64,000 bases of DNA from Marinobacter lutaoensis (GCF_001981305.1 NZ_MSCW01000004.1:298021-362020), one strand, 5' to 3'. Shown: positions 56,351-63,681, counted from the stretch's first letter. A program made the numbers and translations. The notes: generated by a model from the sequence alone, not told the origin.

Positions 56351-56869
56351 CGGGATGAGCGTCGTCCTGTCTTTTGCGCCCTTGCCATCGCGTACGGTGA
56401 TGACTCGCTGCTGGAACTCCAGATCTTTGATCCGCAACCGACATGCCTCGGTAACCCGTAGTCCGGAACCGTACATCAGAGAGGCAATCAGCTTGTTGGG
56501 TTCACCGAGCTGGCTAATGATTCGCATCGCCTCCTCATGAGTTAGCACGACCGGTAGTCTGCGGGGTTTTTTCGAGCGGACGACGTCGCCAATCTCTCCG
56601 AGCGGCTTGTCCAGCACTTTGTCGTACAAAAACACCAAAGCGTTCAGAGCCTGAGCCTGTGTTGCGGCCGCTACGTTACGGTTCACTGCAAGCCAGGTCA
56701 GAAACTCATTGACCTCCCGTGGCCCCATCTCGCGAGGGTGCTTCATCTGGTGAAAACGAATGAAGTACCGGATCCAATACCAGTAGGTTTTCTCAGTTCG
56801 GATGCTGTAACGATTTACGCGAATGACCGCGCGCACCTGATCGCGCAAACGAGGCTGCTTTCCTAGCAT
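56351..56869 (-). pseudogene. intI: Integron integrase, N-terminal half only
   Basis: About 173 residues of an IntI-type tyrosine recombinase are present, from MLGKQPRLRDQVRAVIRVNR through YSIRTEKTYWYWIRYFIRFH to LMYGSGLRVTEACRLRIKDL and VRDGKGAKDRTT. The first catalytic Arg (Arg-138, SGLRVTEA) is kept. The integrase-specific insert, the HxxR box and the tyrosine nucleophile are missing because homology stops near 56351. The frame then runs into unrelated sequence antisense to ldhA. The product cannot recombine cassettes. Orientation relative to the cassettes is the usual divergent one. Confidence 0.93.
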
Positions 56870-56892
56870 CAGGATCGGCTCCTTGCCAAAAT

Positions 56893-56908
56893 ATGTATAT
56901 TTATACAG
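56893..56908. promoter_or_regulatory. LexA (SOS) box in the integrase promoter
   Basis: ATGTATATTTATACAG matches the LexA consensus CTGTATATATATACAG at 14 of 16 positions. It lies 24 bases upstream of the integrase start. SOS control of integrase genes is well documented in chromosomal and mobile integrons. Confidence 0.8.
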
Positions 56909-57049
56909 TATTATTGAGGGCGGAAATCAAAGATGTCAAATGATTCCATGGAAAGGATCTCAGTAGTGGGCTAAGCTGTTGTTTTGCAAATTCTTGGACA
57001 GCACGCATGAAGACTCAGAGGCTGCAATAATGAAGCGGTCAAATTTCTG

Positions 57050-57084
57050 CAATCGCGTAGCGGTCTGTCTAACTGCTGTTAAAG
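57050..57084 (+). other. Probable attI attachment site
   Basis: The stretch between the integrase start and the first cassette ends with CTGTTAAAG at 57076-57084, a near match to the GTTRRRY insertion core (last base differs). Cassette 1 would start here. The region 56870-57050 is otherwise empty and probably also holds the cassette promoter. Confidence 0.45.
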
Positions 57085-57108
57085 CTCCTGCTACGCAAGG
57101 AAAGTGCA

Positions 57109-58251
57109 TTGGCAAATCAAATAACAATAAATCAACATTATGTCCCCCAGTTTTTGTTGGGAGGTTTTGACTCGATTGAGGCTGAGAAACCAAAAGTACA
57201 TATTTTTGATGTAGAAAGGAACGCTGTTCGCAAAAACCAAGCGGTTAAAGAAGTCTTTTCTCAAAACTACTTCTACGACAGAAATAATGAAATTGAGAAT
57301 TTTTTGTCATCAAACATCGAAGGTCCTGCATCAGAAATAATAAACAGGATCAGGTGTAATGATTTCAGTATGCTAGGCAAGGGCGGGACAGAGCTAATTA
57401 AATTCATGTGTTGCCAAAATGCCAGAACTGTTGAGGGCAGAGAGGATGCCTTAAACTTTATAAACGCTCACTTTCATCAAATAGTCTCAGATTTAAACAG
57501 ACTTAACGATTTGGGAATAAATGACCCGGAAGGCTTTAAGATAAGACCGTCAGATAAAGACTCAATGCGCTATTTTAATGCTGAGCAAGCCTTAAGTGGA
57601 GTCATCGATTCGAAAGGAATGGAGGATCTTGAGTTCCATGTTTTGATAAACAAAACCAATGAAGAGTTTATTATTTCAGATCATGCGATAGCCCGGTATA
57701 ACTGGTTTTATCGTGATCTTAATGATCCGCGTATTGGAAGCATGCTAGCCAAAGGCGTTCAATTATTCCTCCCACTTTCAGATAAGATTTGCCTTTGTGC
57801 ATATGACGCGAAAGTGTATAAGTATGGGAGTAAATCTTCTAACGTTTCTGAGTTGCATTTTGAGAGCGATGTCTTTTGGATGAATCAGTTGCAAATGAGA
57901 AACGCTCGTTCCTTCATAGCTTTTAAGTCAATATTTATGGAAAGTAATTTGAAGAAACTGCGAGCAGAGTTTTACGGGAAGAAGGTTTACTCTAGAAAAA
58001 GCGTTCACTTAGGACAAGAAGATATTGGAGAGAAAAGGCTAAAGACGAAACATATGGTGTATACAGAGCAGGTAAAGCTAAGAGACAAGCCTACGTTCTT
58101 TAAGGTTCTAAAAAAGTCAAGAAAGTCAGCCCTATATTTTGAAGAGCGTGATCCTGATGTATCGAGGGCTTTAATGATGCTGAAAGAAAAGATGCGGGAA
58201 GACAGGACTGCCAATCAAGCTTTAACAAGTCAAAGCACTCGGACGCAATAA
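57109..58251 (+). CDS. Cassette 1: DUF4238 family protein
   Basis: The 380-residue protein starts at a TTG at 57109 preceded by AAGGAAAG; the opening NQHYVPQFLLGGF is the hallmark of DUF4238. Other conserved segments are FSQNYFYDRNNEIENFLS and EEFIISDHAIARYNWF. The family is widespread in bacteria and of unknown function, and some members sit in mobile or defence-like regions. The gene is AT-rich, and its stop lies inside attC1. Confidence 0.85.
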   Translation: MANQITINQHYVPQFLLGGFDSIEAEKPKVHIFDVERNAVRKNQAVKEVFSQNYFYDRNNEIENFLSSNIEGPASEIINRIRCNDFSMLGKGGTELIKFMCCQNARTVEGREDALNFINAHFHQIVSDLNRLNDLGINDPEGFKIRPSDKDSMRYFNAEQALSGVIDSKGMEDLEFHVLINKTNEEFIISDHAIARYNWFYRDLNDPRIGSMLAKGVQLFLPLSDKICLCAYDAKVYKYGSKSSNVSELHFESDVFWMNQLQMRNARSFIAFKSIFMESNLKKLRAEFYGKKVYSRKSVHLGQEDIGEKRLKTKHMVYTEQVKLRDKPTFFKVLKKSRKSALYFEERDPDVSRALMMLKEKMREDRTANQALTSQSTRTQ

Positions 58252-58279
58252 AGCTGCGCCGGTGTTTGAAGCGTTAAAC
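58220..58279 (+). repeat. attC site 1 (60 bp)
   Basis: CTTTAAC at the left and GTTAAAC at the right enclose a short aadA-like attC (inner arms CAAGTCAAAGC and GTGTTTGAAGC). The stop codon of cassette 1 lies within it. Confidence 0.8.
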
Positions 58280-58292
58280 GTAAGGGAGCAAA

Positions 58293-58940
58293 ATGGATCT
58301 AGCTACGATCACAGCCTCTGGATTGCTGGCGCTACTGATAAACGTGATCGGGGCATTCTGGATCAAAGAGCGGCTTCGGCAGTCTATTAAGTATGAATAT
58401 GATCAAGATCTAGCCAAACTGAAAAGTCATCTAGATTTCGAGCTGGATAAGAAGAAACGTCTCTATGAAGGGAAGCTGGCTCAGTATAAGAAATACTTTG
58501 CCCTTATGGATTCTTATTCGCTGGAGCAGCGGCGCGCGTTGATGGACGGTTTTCAGGAGGGAATCTTCAAGATTTTGGAAAACCCCTCGACCGAGAACAC
58601 GATCGAATACATCAAAAAGACTCTTAGCCTCCAGAATGATATTTCAGATAAGTTTTTGATGTTCAAAAACGAAATGAATGGTCTTCGGCTAGAAGCCGGA
58701 GAGCCGCTGCTTGAGTTGATTGAATCCTACGTCTCCGCTCTCGAAAAAGTACAGGAGAGAACGGTATCGTTCCTGAACTGGATGAACCAGAGCGCGACGA
58801 CCTTTTTAGCCCAGCCAGATGCTGCGCAACAAAAGGTTCAAGAATTCATGCAAGAAGAGGCTTCAGGGGAGGCTCAAGAATTGATTGGTCTTCAGGAGCA
58901 AATCTTCAGGGAGATGCGGCGTGAGTTGGGCATCGTTTAA
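58293..58940 (+). CDS. Cassette 2: unknown protein with N-terminal membrane helix and coiled coils
   Basis: The 215-residue protein begins with a single membrane segment (ITASGLLALLINVIGAFWI) followed by a long, highly charged helical region (YDQDLAKLKSHLDFELDKKK) and several further helices. AAGGGAGCAAA precedes the ATG. Its stop overlaps attC2. I recognise no family. It looks like a membrane-anchored cytosolic coiled-coil protein. Confidence 0.75.
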   Translation: MDLATITASGLLALLINVIGAFWIKERLRQSIKYEYDQDLAKLKSHLDFELDKKKRLYEGKLAQYKKYFALMDSYSLEQRRALMDGFQEGIFKILENPSTENTIEYIKKTLSLQNDISDKFLMFKNEMNGLRLEAGEPLLELIESYVSALEKVQERTVSFLNWMNQSATTFLAQPDAAQQKVQEFMQEEASGEAQELIGLQEQIFREMRRELGIV

Positions 58941-59021
58941 CCAGTCAATTAAGTTCGTTCCCGGCCTGGCGGCCGTCCACCGGACGTCCCTATCGGGCCG
59001 CCGCTTATCTCAGCGTTAAAT
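58935..59021 (+). repeat. attC site 2 (87 bp)
   Basis: GTTTAAC and GTTAAAT cores enclose a long site with a GGCCTGGCGGCC centre and CCGGACGTCC. It is nearly identical to attC site 9. Confidence 0.92.
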
Positions 59022-59034
59022 TTGGAAGAGTCGC

Positions 59035-59373
59035 ATGGTTACCATTTCTCGCATACAGGCCGGTCATTATTCAGTCTCAGATGGGCGCAGCATTGTTAAG
59101 CAAGGATCTGGTTGGTATATCTTAACCGGCGAAGGGAAACATGACTTTGGTCCCGTTACGACTTTAGCGTCAGCCAAAGAGTATGTAAGGAGCGGCTCTG
59201 TCCATGTAGGGCAACATAATCCTGCGTCGCGGTATGGCAGGAAGCAAGGTAGAAAAGAGTACAACGCCTATCTTGCGTCAGAAGCAAAACAGGGAAATTA
59301 TGCGCCCTTGATTCTGACAGTATTGGCTATGGCTGTTGTTGCCTTTTTAATAGAGCTAGCTAGACAGAGCTAG
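59035..59373 (+). CDS. Cassette 3: small unknown protein with C-terminal membrane anchor
   Basis: The 112-residue protein has a polar N-terminal domain with WYILTGEGKHDFGPVTTLAS, resembling a short nucleic-acid- or ligand-binding fold, and a C-terminal helix (LILTVLAMAVVAFLIELA) that would anchor it in the membrane. The family is not recognised. It fills cassette 3 completely. Confidence 0.68.
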   Translation: MVTISRIQAGHYSVSDGRSIVKQGSGWYILTGEGKHDFGPVTTLASAKEYVRSGSVHVGQHNPASRYGRKQGRKEYNAYLASEAKQGNYAPLILTVLAMAVVAFLIELARQS

Positions 59374-59377
59374 AAGA

Positions 59378-59462
59378 ATTTAACAAGGCCAGGCACGGCG
59401 ACGTCTACTACATTGCGGCTTCGCCTCCATTCCGTAGCCGCGCATGCTGGCTGGCGTTATGC
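59378..59462 (+). repeat. attC site 3 (85 bp)
   Basis: ATTTAAC and GTTATGC cores enclose CATTGCGGCTTCGCCTCCAT with CCGTAGCCGCGCATGC. It is nearly identical to attC sites 4 and 8. Confidence 0.92.
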
Positions 59463-59492
59463 GAAAGTAACGAGCTCGATTGGGAGAATCGT

Positions 59493-59972
59493 ATGACCTA
59501 CGAAATAAGCTTAGCTACTGTGCTGTTAGTGATAGCAATACTGGTTTTAGGCTTCATAGTTTTGTTTGTCGGGCTCAGGATTTCACGGGCGATAGAGAAA
59601 TCGGAGGCTAGAATCAGAGTAGTGAATTACCCGGAATTCGGATGGGTGTTTTCTGACTCTAAAGAGAAATTTAAATATTACGTAGATCAAAATCAGTTTC
59701 TTGCTAGAAGTGAAGAAGGTAGAAATCTACTTCTGGAATTTTATAAGTCAGAGCTTGAGATATTGGAATTCATTGATGGGCTAGGCGATCTTGCAGAGCA
59801 GTCAGAATCTTACGCTCAGTTCTTAAATTTTGCTTCTGAAAAAATCCAGAGAACTACTCCCGATACTATGTCTGAAACTCGCTGGGAAAAAGTTAAAAAG
59901 CTACTTCCAGGTATGGCCAAGAAAGTATTTGATAAAGCTAACGATGTCGTTAAAAGCACGTTTGGGGCATAA
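59493..59972 (+). CDS. Cassette 4: unknown membrane-anchored protein
   Basis: The 159-residue protein has one N-terminal membrane helix (VLLVIAILVLGFIVLFVGLR) and a cytosolic helical domain (FLARSEEGRNLLLEFYKSEL, WEKVKKLLPGMAKKVFDKAN). TGGGAGAATCGT precedes the ATG. The stop lies in attC4. No family is recognised. Confidence 0.7.
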   Translation: MTYEISLATVLLVIAILVLGFIVLFVGLRISRAIEKSEARIRVVNYPEFGWVFSDSKEKFKYYVDQNQFLARSEEGRNLLLEFYKSELEILEFIDGLGDLAEQSESYAQFLNFASEKIQRTTPDTMSETRWEKVKKLLPGMAKKVFDKANDVVKSTFGA

Positions 59973-60051
59973 CAAAGCCAGTCACTGCGACGGCTGCTTC
60001 ATTGCGGCTGTGCCTACATTACGCAACCGCGCGTGCTGAAAGGCGTTATGC
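59967..60051 (+). repeat. attC site 4 (85 bp)
   Basis: GCATAAC and GTTATGC cores enclose CATTGCGGCTGTGCCTACAT. It belongs to the same sequence type as attC sites 3 and 8. Confidence 0.92.
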
Positions 60052-60065
60052 ATTAGGAGGATGCC

Positions 60066-60611
60066 ATGGAAATGCCCGAGAAGAATATGGTGAACGCTGG
60101 AATTGTTTTTATGTTCACGGCATGGCTTCAGGGGCAAATGTCAGACTTGGTGATTTTCAAGAATAATCCAGGTCTGCTTCCTGAATTCATAGCCAATCCA
60201 AGTCGTGTTCCGAACGAGTTCCACCAAATTAGAGTTACCTATTGGGAAAAGCAGTTTGGTCCTGTGAAAAATGAGTTTAAGGAGGCCTTTTCAGACATTC
60301 TTACCGATGATGAGAAAAAGGATATTGAAGAGCTCTATCACCTCAGGAACATGATCGCCCATGCTCACGTTTCGATTGGCAGGGACTATATGCTTTATAG
60401 ACCTTTCGGCGGGGAGCGCAGAGAGCAAAAATTAATTGATGATCTCCAGCTTACACCTATCGACGACCAATCGGATCCTATGATTTTAAAAATTGAGCTT
60501 TGGAGAGATGATAGATTCCAAAATGCCTCAGACCTAATCGAACGCATCGAGCAGGTTACCTTTAAAAAGGTAGCGGAAAGCATTGGCGTTCCACATAGCA
60601 GGATTCGGTAG
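60066..60611 (+). CDS. Cassette 5: HEPN-like protein
   Basis: The 181-residue helical protein contains LYHLRNMIAHAHVS (residues ~91-104), which fits the RxxxxH motif of HEPN-type RNases and tRNA-modifying toxins (Arg-Asn-x-x-x-His). Surrounding helices (YWEKQFGPVKNEFKEAFSDI, SDLIERIEQVTFKKVAESIG) are consistent. TAGGAGGATGCC precedes the ATG. No partner antitoxin lies in the same cassette. HEPN identity is an inference from one motif and helical context. Confidence 0.62.
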   Translation: MEMPEKNMVNAGIVFMFTAWLQGQMSDLVIFKNNPGLLPEFIANPSRVPNEFHQIRVTYWEKQFGPVKNEFKEAFSDILTDDEKKDIEELYHLRNMIAHAHVSIGRDYMLYRPFGGERREQKLIDDLQLTPIDDQSDPMILKIELWRDDRFQNASDLIERIEQVTFKKVAESIGVPHSRIR

Positions 60612-60615
60612 TTTG

Positions 60616-60687
60616 GCATAACAAGTACGTCAACGGGATTGGTTTTCCGCTGGCGCTCCAAACCAACCCGTTACGTTGGCGTTATGT
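60616..60687 (+). repeat. attC site 5 (72 bp)
   Basis: GCATAAC and GTTATGT cores enclose a site with GGTTTTCCGCTGGCGCTCCA, the short attC type shared in part with site 6. Confidence 0.88.
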
Positions 60688-60752
60688 GGCTTTCTGATCT
60701 GTGGTGCCTAGAATGAAAGTTTGGGAGCAATAGAGACCCAAAGGAGGCAACC

Positions 60753-60890
60753 ATGGCTAAAGGTGGTAGCGGTACAAAGGGTGGTGGGCGAGGCCCATCT
60801 AGTCATCCGGGACCGGGCGGTAACTGGCCTAGCACCACAGGCAATCCATCCGGAGGTGGACGGGGTAACGGTCCATCAAAAGGCAAGTAA
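60753..60890 (+). CDS. Cassette 6: 45-residue glycine-rich protein
   Basis: A short open frame starts 6 bases after the strong ribosome site AAAGGAGG. It reads MAKGGSGTKGGGRGPSSHPG and continues with PGGNWPSTTGNPSGGG before ending in KGK. Eighteen of 45 residues are Gly, with Pro, Ser, Lys and Arg making up much of the rest, so it is basic and probably unfolded. Similar glycine-rich peptides with a WPSTTGNPSGGG-like segment seem familiar from other cassettes. Function unknown. Confidence 0.72.
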   Translation: MAKGGSGTKGGGRGPSSHPGPGGNWPSTTGNPSGGGRGNGPSKGK

Positions 60891-60936
60891 GTGCATTTTG
60901 GGCGAGTCACTGACGAAAGCCTTTGGTGGCTCGCCT

Positions 60937-61008
60937 ACATAACAAGTGGCTGTTGCCGGACGCACCTACGCTGGCGCTCCGGTACGCCGCAAAGCCAAGG
61001 CGTTAAGC
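60937..61008 (+). repeat. attC site 6 (72 bp)
   Basis: ACATAAC and GTTAAGC cores enclose CTACGCTGGCGCTCCGGTAC. Upstream, GGCGAG (60901) and CTCGCC (60930) can pair, possibly a transcript-end hairpin for cassette 6. Confidence 0.88.
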
Positions 61009-61018
61009 GGAAAATCAG

Positions 61019-61438
61019 ATGGAAGTAAGACCGTTCAGAGAAAGTGATAGGGGCCAAGTTATCGAGCTGTGGAAGGCCTGTGGCCTTACTCGCCCTTGGA
61101 ATGATCCCGACAAAGATATAACTCGGAAAATTGCAATGCAGCCCGAGCTATTCTTCGTCGGCGAGGCGGAAGACAAAGTAATCGCCTCTGCCATGGCGGG
61201 CTACGACGGGCATCGCGGTTCTATCTACTATTTGGCCGTATCACCACCGTGCCAAGGCCGCGGGTTTGGAAAGGCGCTTATGCATAAAGCCGAAGCCGCC
61301 CTCTTGGCAATGGGCTGCCCGAAGCTCAATATCGTCGTTCGCAGTACTAATGAAGCAGTTTTAGCCTTCTATGGCCGACTTGGCTACGCAGCTGACGATG
61401 TTGTCAGCATCGGTAAGAGATTGATATTAGATGCTTAA
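61019..61438 (+). CDS. Cassette 7: GNAT acetyltransferase (YpeA-like)
   Basis: The 139-residue protein is a complete GNAT domain: VRPFRESDRGQVIELWKACG at the start, the acetyl-CoA motif VSPPCQGRGFGKALMHKAEA (~residues 77-96), and NEAVLAFYGRLGYAADDVV near the end. It resembles YpeA, a small acetyltransferase of unknown substrate. The gene starts 10 bases after the attC6 core and its stop lies in attC7. Confidence 0.88.
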   Translation: MEVRPFRESDRGQVIELWKACGLTRPWNDPDKDITRKIAMQPELFFVGEAEDKVIASAMAGYDGHRGSIYYLAVSPPCQGRGFGKALMHKAEAALLAMGCPKLNIVVRSTNEAVLAFYGRLGYAADDVVSIGKRLILDA

Positions 61439-61510
61439 CAAACGGCAGCACGGCGAGCGCTTTTTCGCAGCTTTGCTGCTACAAAGCGCCGCGTGTGCCG
61501 GGCGTTAGTT
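61433..61510 (+). repeat. attC site 7 (78 bp)
   Basis: GCTTAAC at the left and GTTAGTT at the right enclose GCGCTTTTTCGCAGCTTTGC. The right core deviates from GTTRRRY at one position. Confidence 0.82.
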
Positions 61511-61524
61511 GCACAAGGAGAGGC

Positions 61525-62151
61525 ATGAAATTCGGAATTTTGGTTTTTGAGGGAGTCGAGGAACTTGATTTCGTGGGCCCATGGGAAATTCTAAAGGTCT
61601 GGTCGAAGGTCGCTGACGGTCCTGAAGATTGCTTCATCATTGCGGAATCCGAATCCCCCATAACTTGTGCCCGAGGTTTATCGATCAACCCGCATATTTC
61701 TTTTGAGGACAGCCCAAAGCTAGATTTCCTGCTGGTGCCGGGAGGCCGGGGAACGCGAAAAGAGGTCGAAAACCGTTCCCTTTTAGAGTTCGTCGAAAGG
61801 CAAGCGAAGCATTGTCAGGCAATTTTATCCGTATGCACTGGTGCTTTCATCCTACACGCCGCTGGCTTGTTATCAGGAAAAAACGCAACGACCCATTGGG
61901 CATCGCTCGAAAGGCTGAGAGCTTTAGGGGATGTAAAGGTTGTAGAAAAGCGTTTCGTTGAGGATGGTTCAATATGGACGTCCGCGGGTATCTCTGCTGG
62001 CATCGACCTTATGCTTGCGTTTATAGCTAGGACTTCCGGAGAGGGCGCGGCTGGTGAAGTGCAGTTCAGCGCAGAATATTACCCTGACTCAACTCATTAC
62101 GGGGAACTCGAGGGCCGACCGAATGCTCCGGGTTACCTCAAACAAAACTAA
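61525..62151 (+). CDS. Cassette 8: DJ-1/PfpI family protein
   Basis: The 208-residue protein has the DJ-1/PfpI fold: MKFGILVFEGVEELDFVGPW at the start, DFLLVPGGRGTR, and the nucleophile elbow LSVCTGAFILHAAGLLSGKN with a Cys at about residue 107, then TTHWASLERL and SAGISAGIDLMLAFI. This branch includes isonitrile-hydratase-like and glutamine-amidotransferase-like proteins. The ATG at 61525 follows AAGGAGAGGC. The substrate is unknown. Confidence 0.87.
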   Translation: MKFGILVFEGVEELDFVGPWEILKVWSKVADGPEDCFIIAESESPITCARGLSINPHISFEDSPKLDFLLVPGGRGTRKEVENRSLLEFVERQAKHCQAILSVCTGAFILHAAGLLSGKNATTHWASLERLRALGDVKVVEKRFVEDGSIWTSAGISAGIDLMLAFIARTSGEGAAGEVQFSAEYYPDSTHYGELEGRPNAPGYLKQN

Positions 62152-62229
62152 CAAAGCCAATCACGGCGACGCCTACTACATTGCGGCTTCGCCTCCATTT
62201 CGTAGCCGCGCATGTTGGCGGCGTTAAAT
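62146..62229 (+). repeat. attC site 8 (84 bp)
   Basis: AACTAAC and GTTAAAT cores enclose CATTGCGGCTTCGCCTCCAT, the same type as attC sites 3 and 4. It overlaps the stop of cassette 8. Confidence 0.92.
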
Positions 62230-62241
62230 TCGAGGGAGTCT

Positions 62242-62526
62242 ATGCAAGACACTGGTTCGGGATTCGTCAGCACGCTGGAGTCGCTTGCTCAGACTTTTGT
62301 TGTTGCTTCAGTGTTGTGGATGCTTTTTCTGATTGTGGCTTGGCCCTTCATTACAGTATCGAGACTTGTTTTTTACGTAGCTTCCCTTGGAGCTATCAAG
62401 CCGACGTATCGACAATCCCTAGAGCATCAGGGGATCATTGGTTTGGCATTTCTCATTTTTGTGCCGCTTCTTTTCTATGTGCACGTCGTTTACGGGGCAA
62501 GGCTCTATGGCAATCAGTCCGGCTGA
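62242..62526 (+). CDS. Cassette 9: small membrane protein with two helices
   Basis: The 94-residue protein has two clear membrane segments (FVVASVLWMLFLIVAWPFIT and GIIGLAFLIFVPLLFYVHVV) joined by a short basic loop. The ATG at 62242 follows CGAGGGAGTCT; an earlier in-frame ATG at 62212 lies inside attC8 and is rejected. Its stop precedes attC9. No family is recognised. Confidence 0.75.
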   Translation: MQDTGSGFVSTLESLAQTFVVASVLWMLFLIVAWPFITVSRLVFYVASLGAIKPTYRQSLEHQGIIGLAFLIFVPLLFYVHVVYGARLYGNQSG

Positions 62527-62610
62527 ATTTAACCAGTCAATTAAATTCGTTCCGGCCTGCGGCCTCCACCGGACGTCCCTGTCGGGCCGCCGCTTATTTC
62601 AGCGTTATAC
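62527..62610 (+). repeat. attC site 9 (84 bp)
   Basis: ATTTAAC and GTTATAC cores enclose GGCCTGCGGCCTCCACCGGA, nearly the same as attC site 2, although cassettes 2 and 9 carry unrelated genes. Confidence 0.92.
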
Positions 62611-62629
62611 AGAACCATCGGAGATCTGA

Positions 62630-63043
62630 ATGTTTGGAGAAGTTGGCTTTTCGCCATGGGTAAATTGGGAGAGTAGAACCGAGGTCATTGGGAGAAAGCA
62701 GCCCGGAGTCTACTTTATCGCTCGCAGCAAAAAAGAGCCGGAGGACTTCCGGGTCAACAATGGCAGTATTATCTACATAGGTGAAACAACCAACCAAACA
62801 CTTGGGGATCGCCTTAGGCAATTCAACACGTCAGCCTTTAACGTGAAGCCTGGACATTCAGGCGGCAACACCTTCAGAACAACGATGTCCCATGATACTG
62901 ATGCATCTATGCTGTGGGTATCCGCTTGCCCTGTAGAGATGGGCGAGGTGTACACAGCAGCTTACATTAAGTATTTGGAACGTCGGCTCATTTGGGAATA
63001 CGTGTGCACTTACGGGTGTCTTCCGCCGTGCAACACTCAGTGA
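62630..63043 (+). CDS. Cassette 10: GIY-YIG nuclease-like protein
   Basis: The 137-residue protein shows the GIY-YIG layout: PGVYFIARS (residues ~25-33), then IIYIGETT (~47-54), LGDRLRQF with the catalytic-type Arg, and a late Glu in ERRLIWEYVCTYG followed by LPPCN. It is close to the minimal domain length, so it may be a stand-alone nuclease or a binding derivative. The gene fills the cassette. Confidence 0.75.
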   Translation: MFGEVGFSPWVNWESRTEVIGRKQPGVYFIARSKKEPEDFRVNNGSIIYIGETTNQTLGDRLRQFNTSAFNVKPGHSGGNTFRTTMSHDTDASMLWVSACPVEMGEVYTAAYIKYLERRLIWEYVCTYGCLPPCNTQ

Positions 63044-63050
63044 GTTTTCG

Positions 63051-63122
63051 GTATAACAAATTGCTACACGCGGATAAATTACTCGCTGTGCTCCTAATTT
63101 ACCGGTGAGCAAAGCGTTAGCC
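63051..63122 (+). repeat. attC site 10 (72 bp)
   Basis: GTATAAC and GTTAGCC cores enclose ATAAATTACTCGCTGTGCTC. The inner arms pair around this AT-rich centre. Confidence 0.88.
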
Positions 63123-63144
63123 ATTCAAAGGATCACGAGTTCAA

Positions 63145-63477
63145 ATGTCAAATAGCAAACCTGAAAATACAGAGCAGCTTGGTGCAATTAACCAGAAGAT
63201 CATCGCCCCCGGTGAAAACCTTCCTGCTGTGCGCCTTAAGGACGGAAGCACGGTTCAAACGGGCACAGTGGCGACGATGCTTCACAACGTCTCCCTTTAC
63301 AACTCGGGCGCACGTGGTGACGTCGAGCGCGAGTTGGAACTCGCCGTTCCCACCCTCATCAAGGTCGGCCTATTTGAGCTCTTCTCTCCGGAAGAATGGA
63401 TCAACGGCACGAATGCGGGCCGCCGCTACGTGGGGCAGAAGGCCAAGGAGTACTTGGCTCGTGAGAACAATGGCTAA
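63145..63477 (+). CDS. Cassette 11: conserved unknown protein
   Basis: The 110-residue soluble protein reads QLGAINQKIIAPGENLPAVR, VQTGTVATMLHNVSLYNSGA and RYVGQKAKEYLAREN. I recall similar proteins from other integron cassettes but cannot name the family with confidence. Its stop lies in attC11. It has more typical GC content than cassettes 1 to 4. Function unknown. Confidence 0.72.
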   Translation: MSNSKPENTEQLGAINQKIIAPGENLPAVRLKDGSTVQTGTVATMLHNVSLYNSGARGDVERELELAVPTLIKVGLFELFSPEEWINGTNAGRRYVGQKAKEYLARENNG

Positions 63478-63549
63478 CCAGGTACTCCAGCCGACGTATT
63501 TGCCTCCGCTTCGCTGCGGCAAATACGCGGCTGAGTTCGGGCGTTGATG
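63473..63549 (+). repeat. attC site 11 (77 bp)
   Basis: GGCTAAC and GTTGATG cores enclose TTGCCTCCGCTTCGCTGCGG, with a very regular stem. The right core deviates from GTTRRRY in its last positions. Confidence 0.82.
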
Positions 63550-63681
63550 GCCAGGCCCTTGTGGGCTTTTGGCTGGTGCGGTGCAAAGGCCTTGGCATCA
63601 CTTTCGCTGCAAAGTTCGCTCACTCTGATGATGGCCAAGGCCGGGAAATTCGCTTTGTGGTTTGGTTGCCACAATGGTTAG
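63547..63681 (+). CDS. Cassette 12: short open frame of 44 residues
   Basis: The frame opens at the ATG that overlaps the attC11 right core and reads MARPLWAFGWCGAKALASLS through FALWFGCHNG. It is cysteine-containing and hydrophobic. Because it overlaps the recombination core and lacks its own ribosome site, it may not be translated. The rest of this cassette (63682-63852) holds only a weaker overlapping frame to 63847. Confidence 0.35.
   Translation: MARPLWAFGWCGAKALASLSLQSSLTLMMAKAGKFALWFGCHNG

Noticed and set aside
55598..56869. A single 423-residue protein continuing the integrase into the region antisense to ldhA
   Set aside because: Only the first ~173 residues resemble an integrase. 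The rest is antisense to a certain dehydrogenase gene, so it is a truncated gene reading into foreign sequence.
57029..57170. Short frame (MKRSNFCNRVAVCLTAVKAP...) across the attI region
   Set aside because: It overlaps the start of the DUF4238 gene in another frame and has no supporting homology or clear ribosome site.
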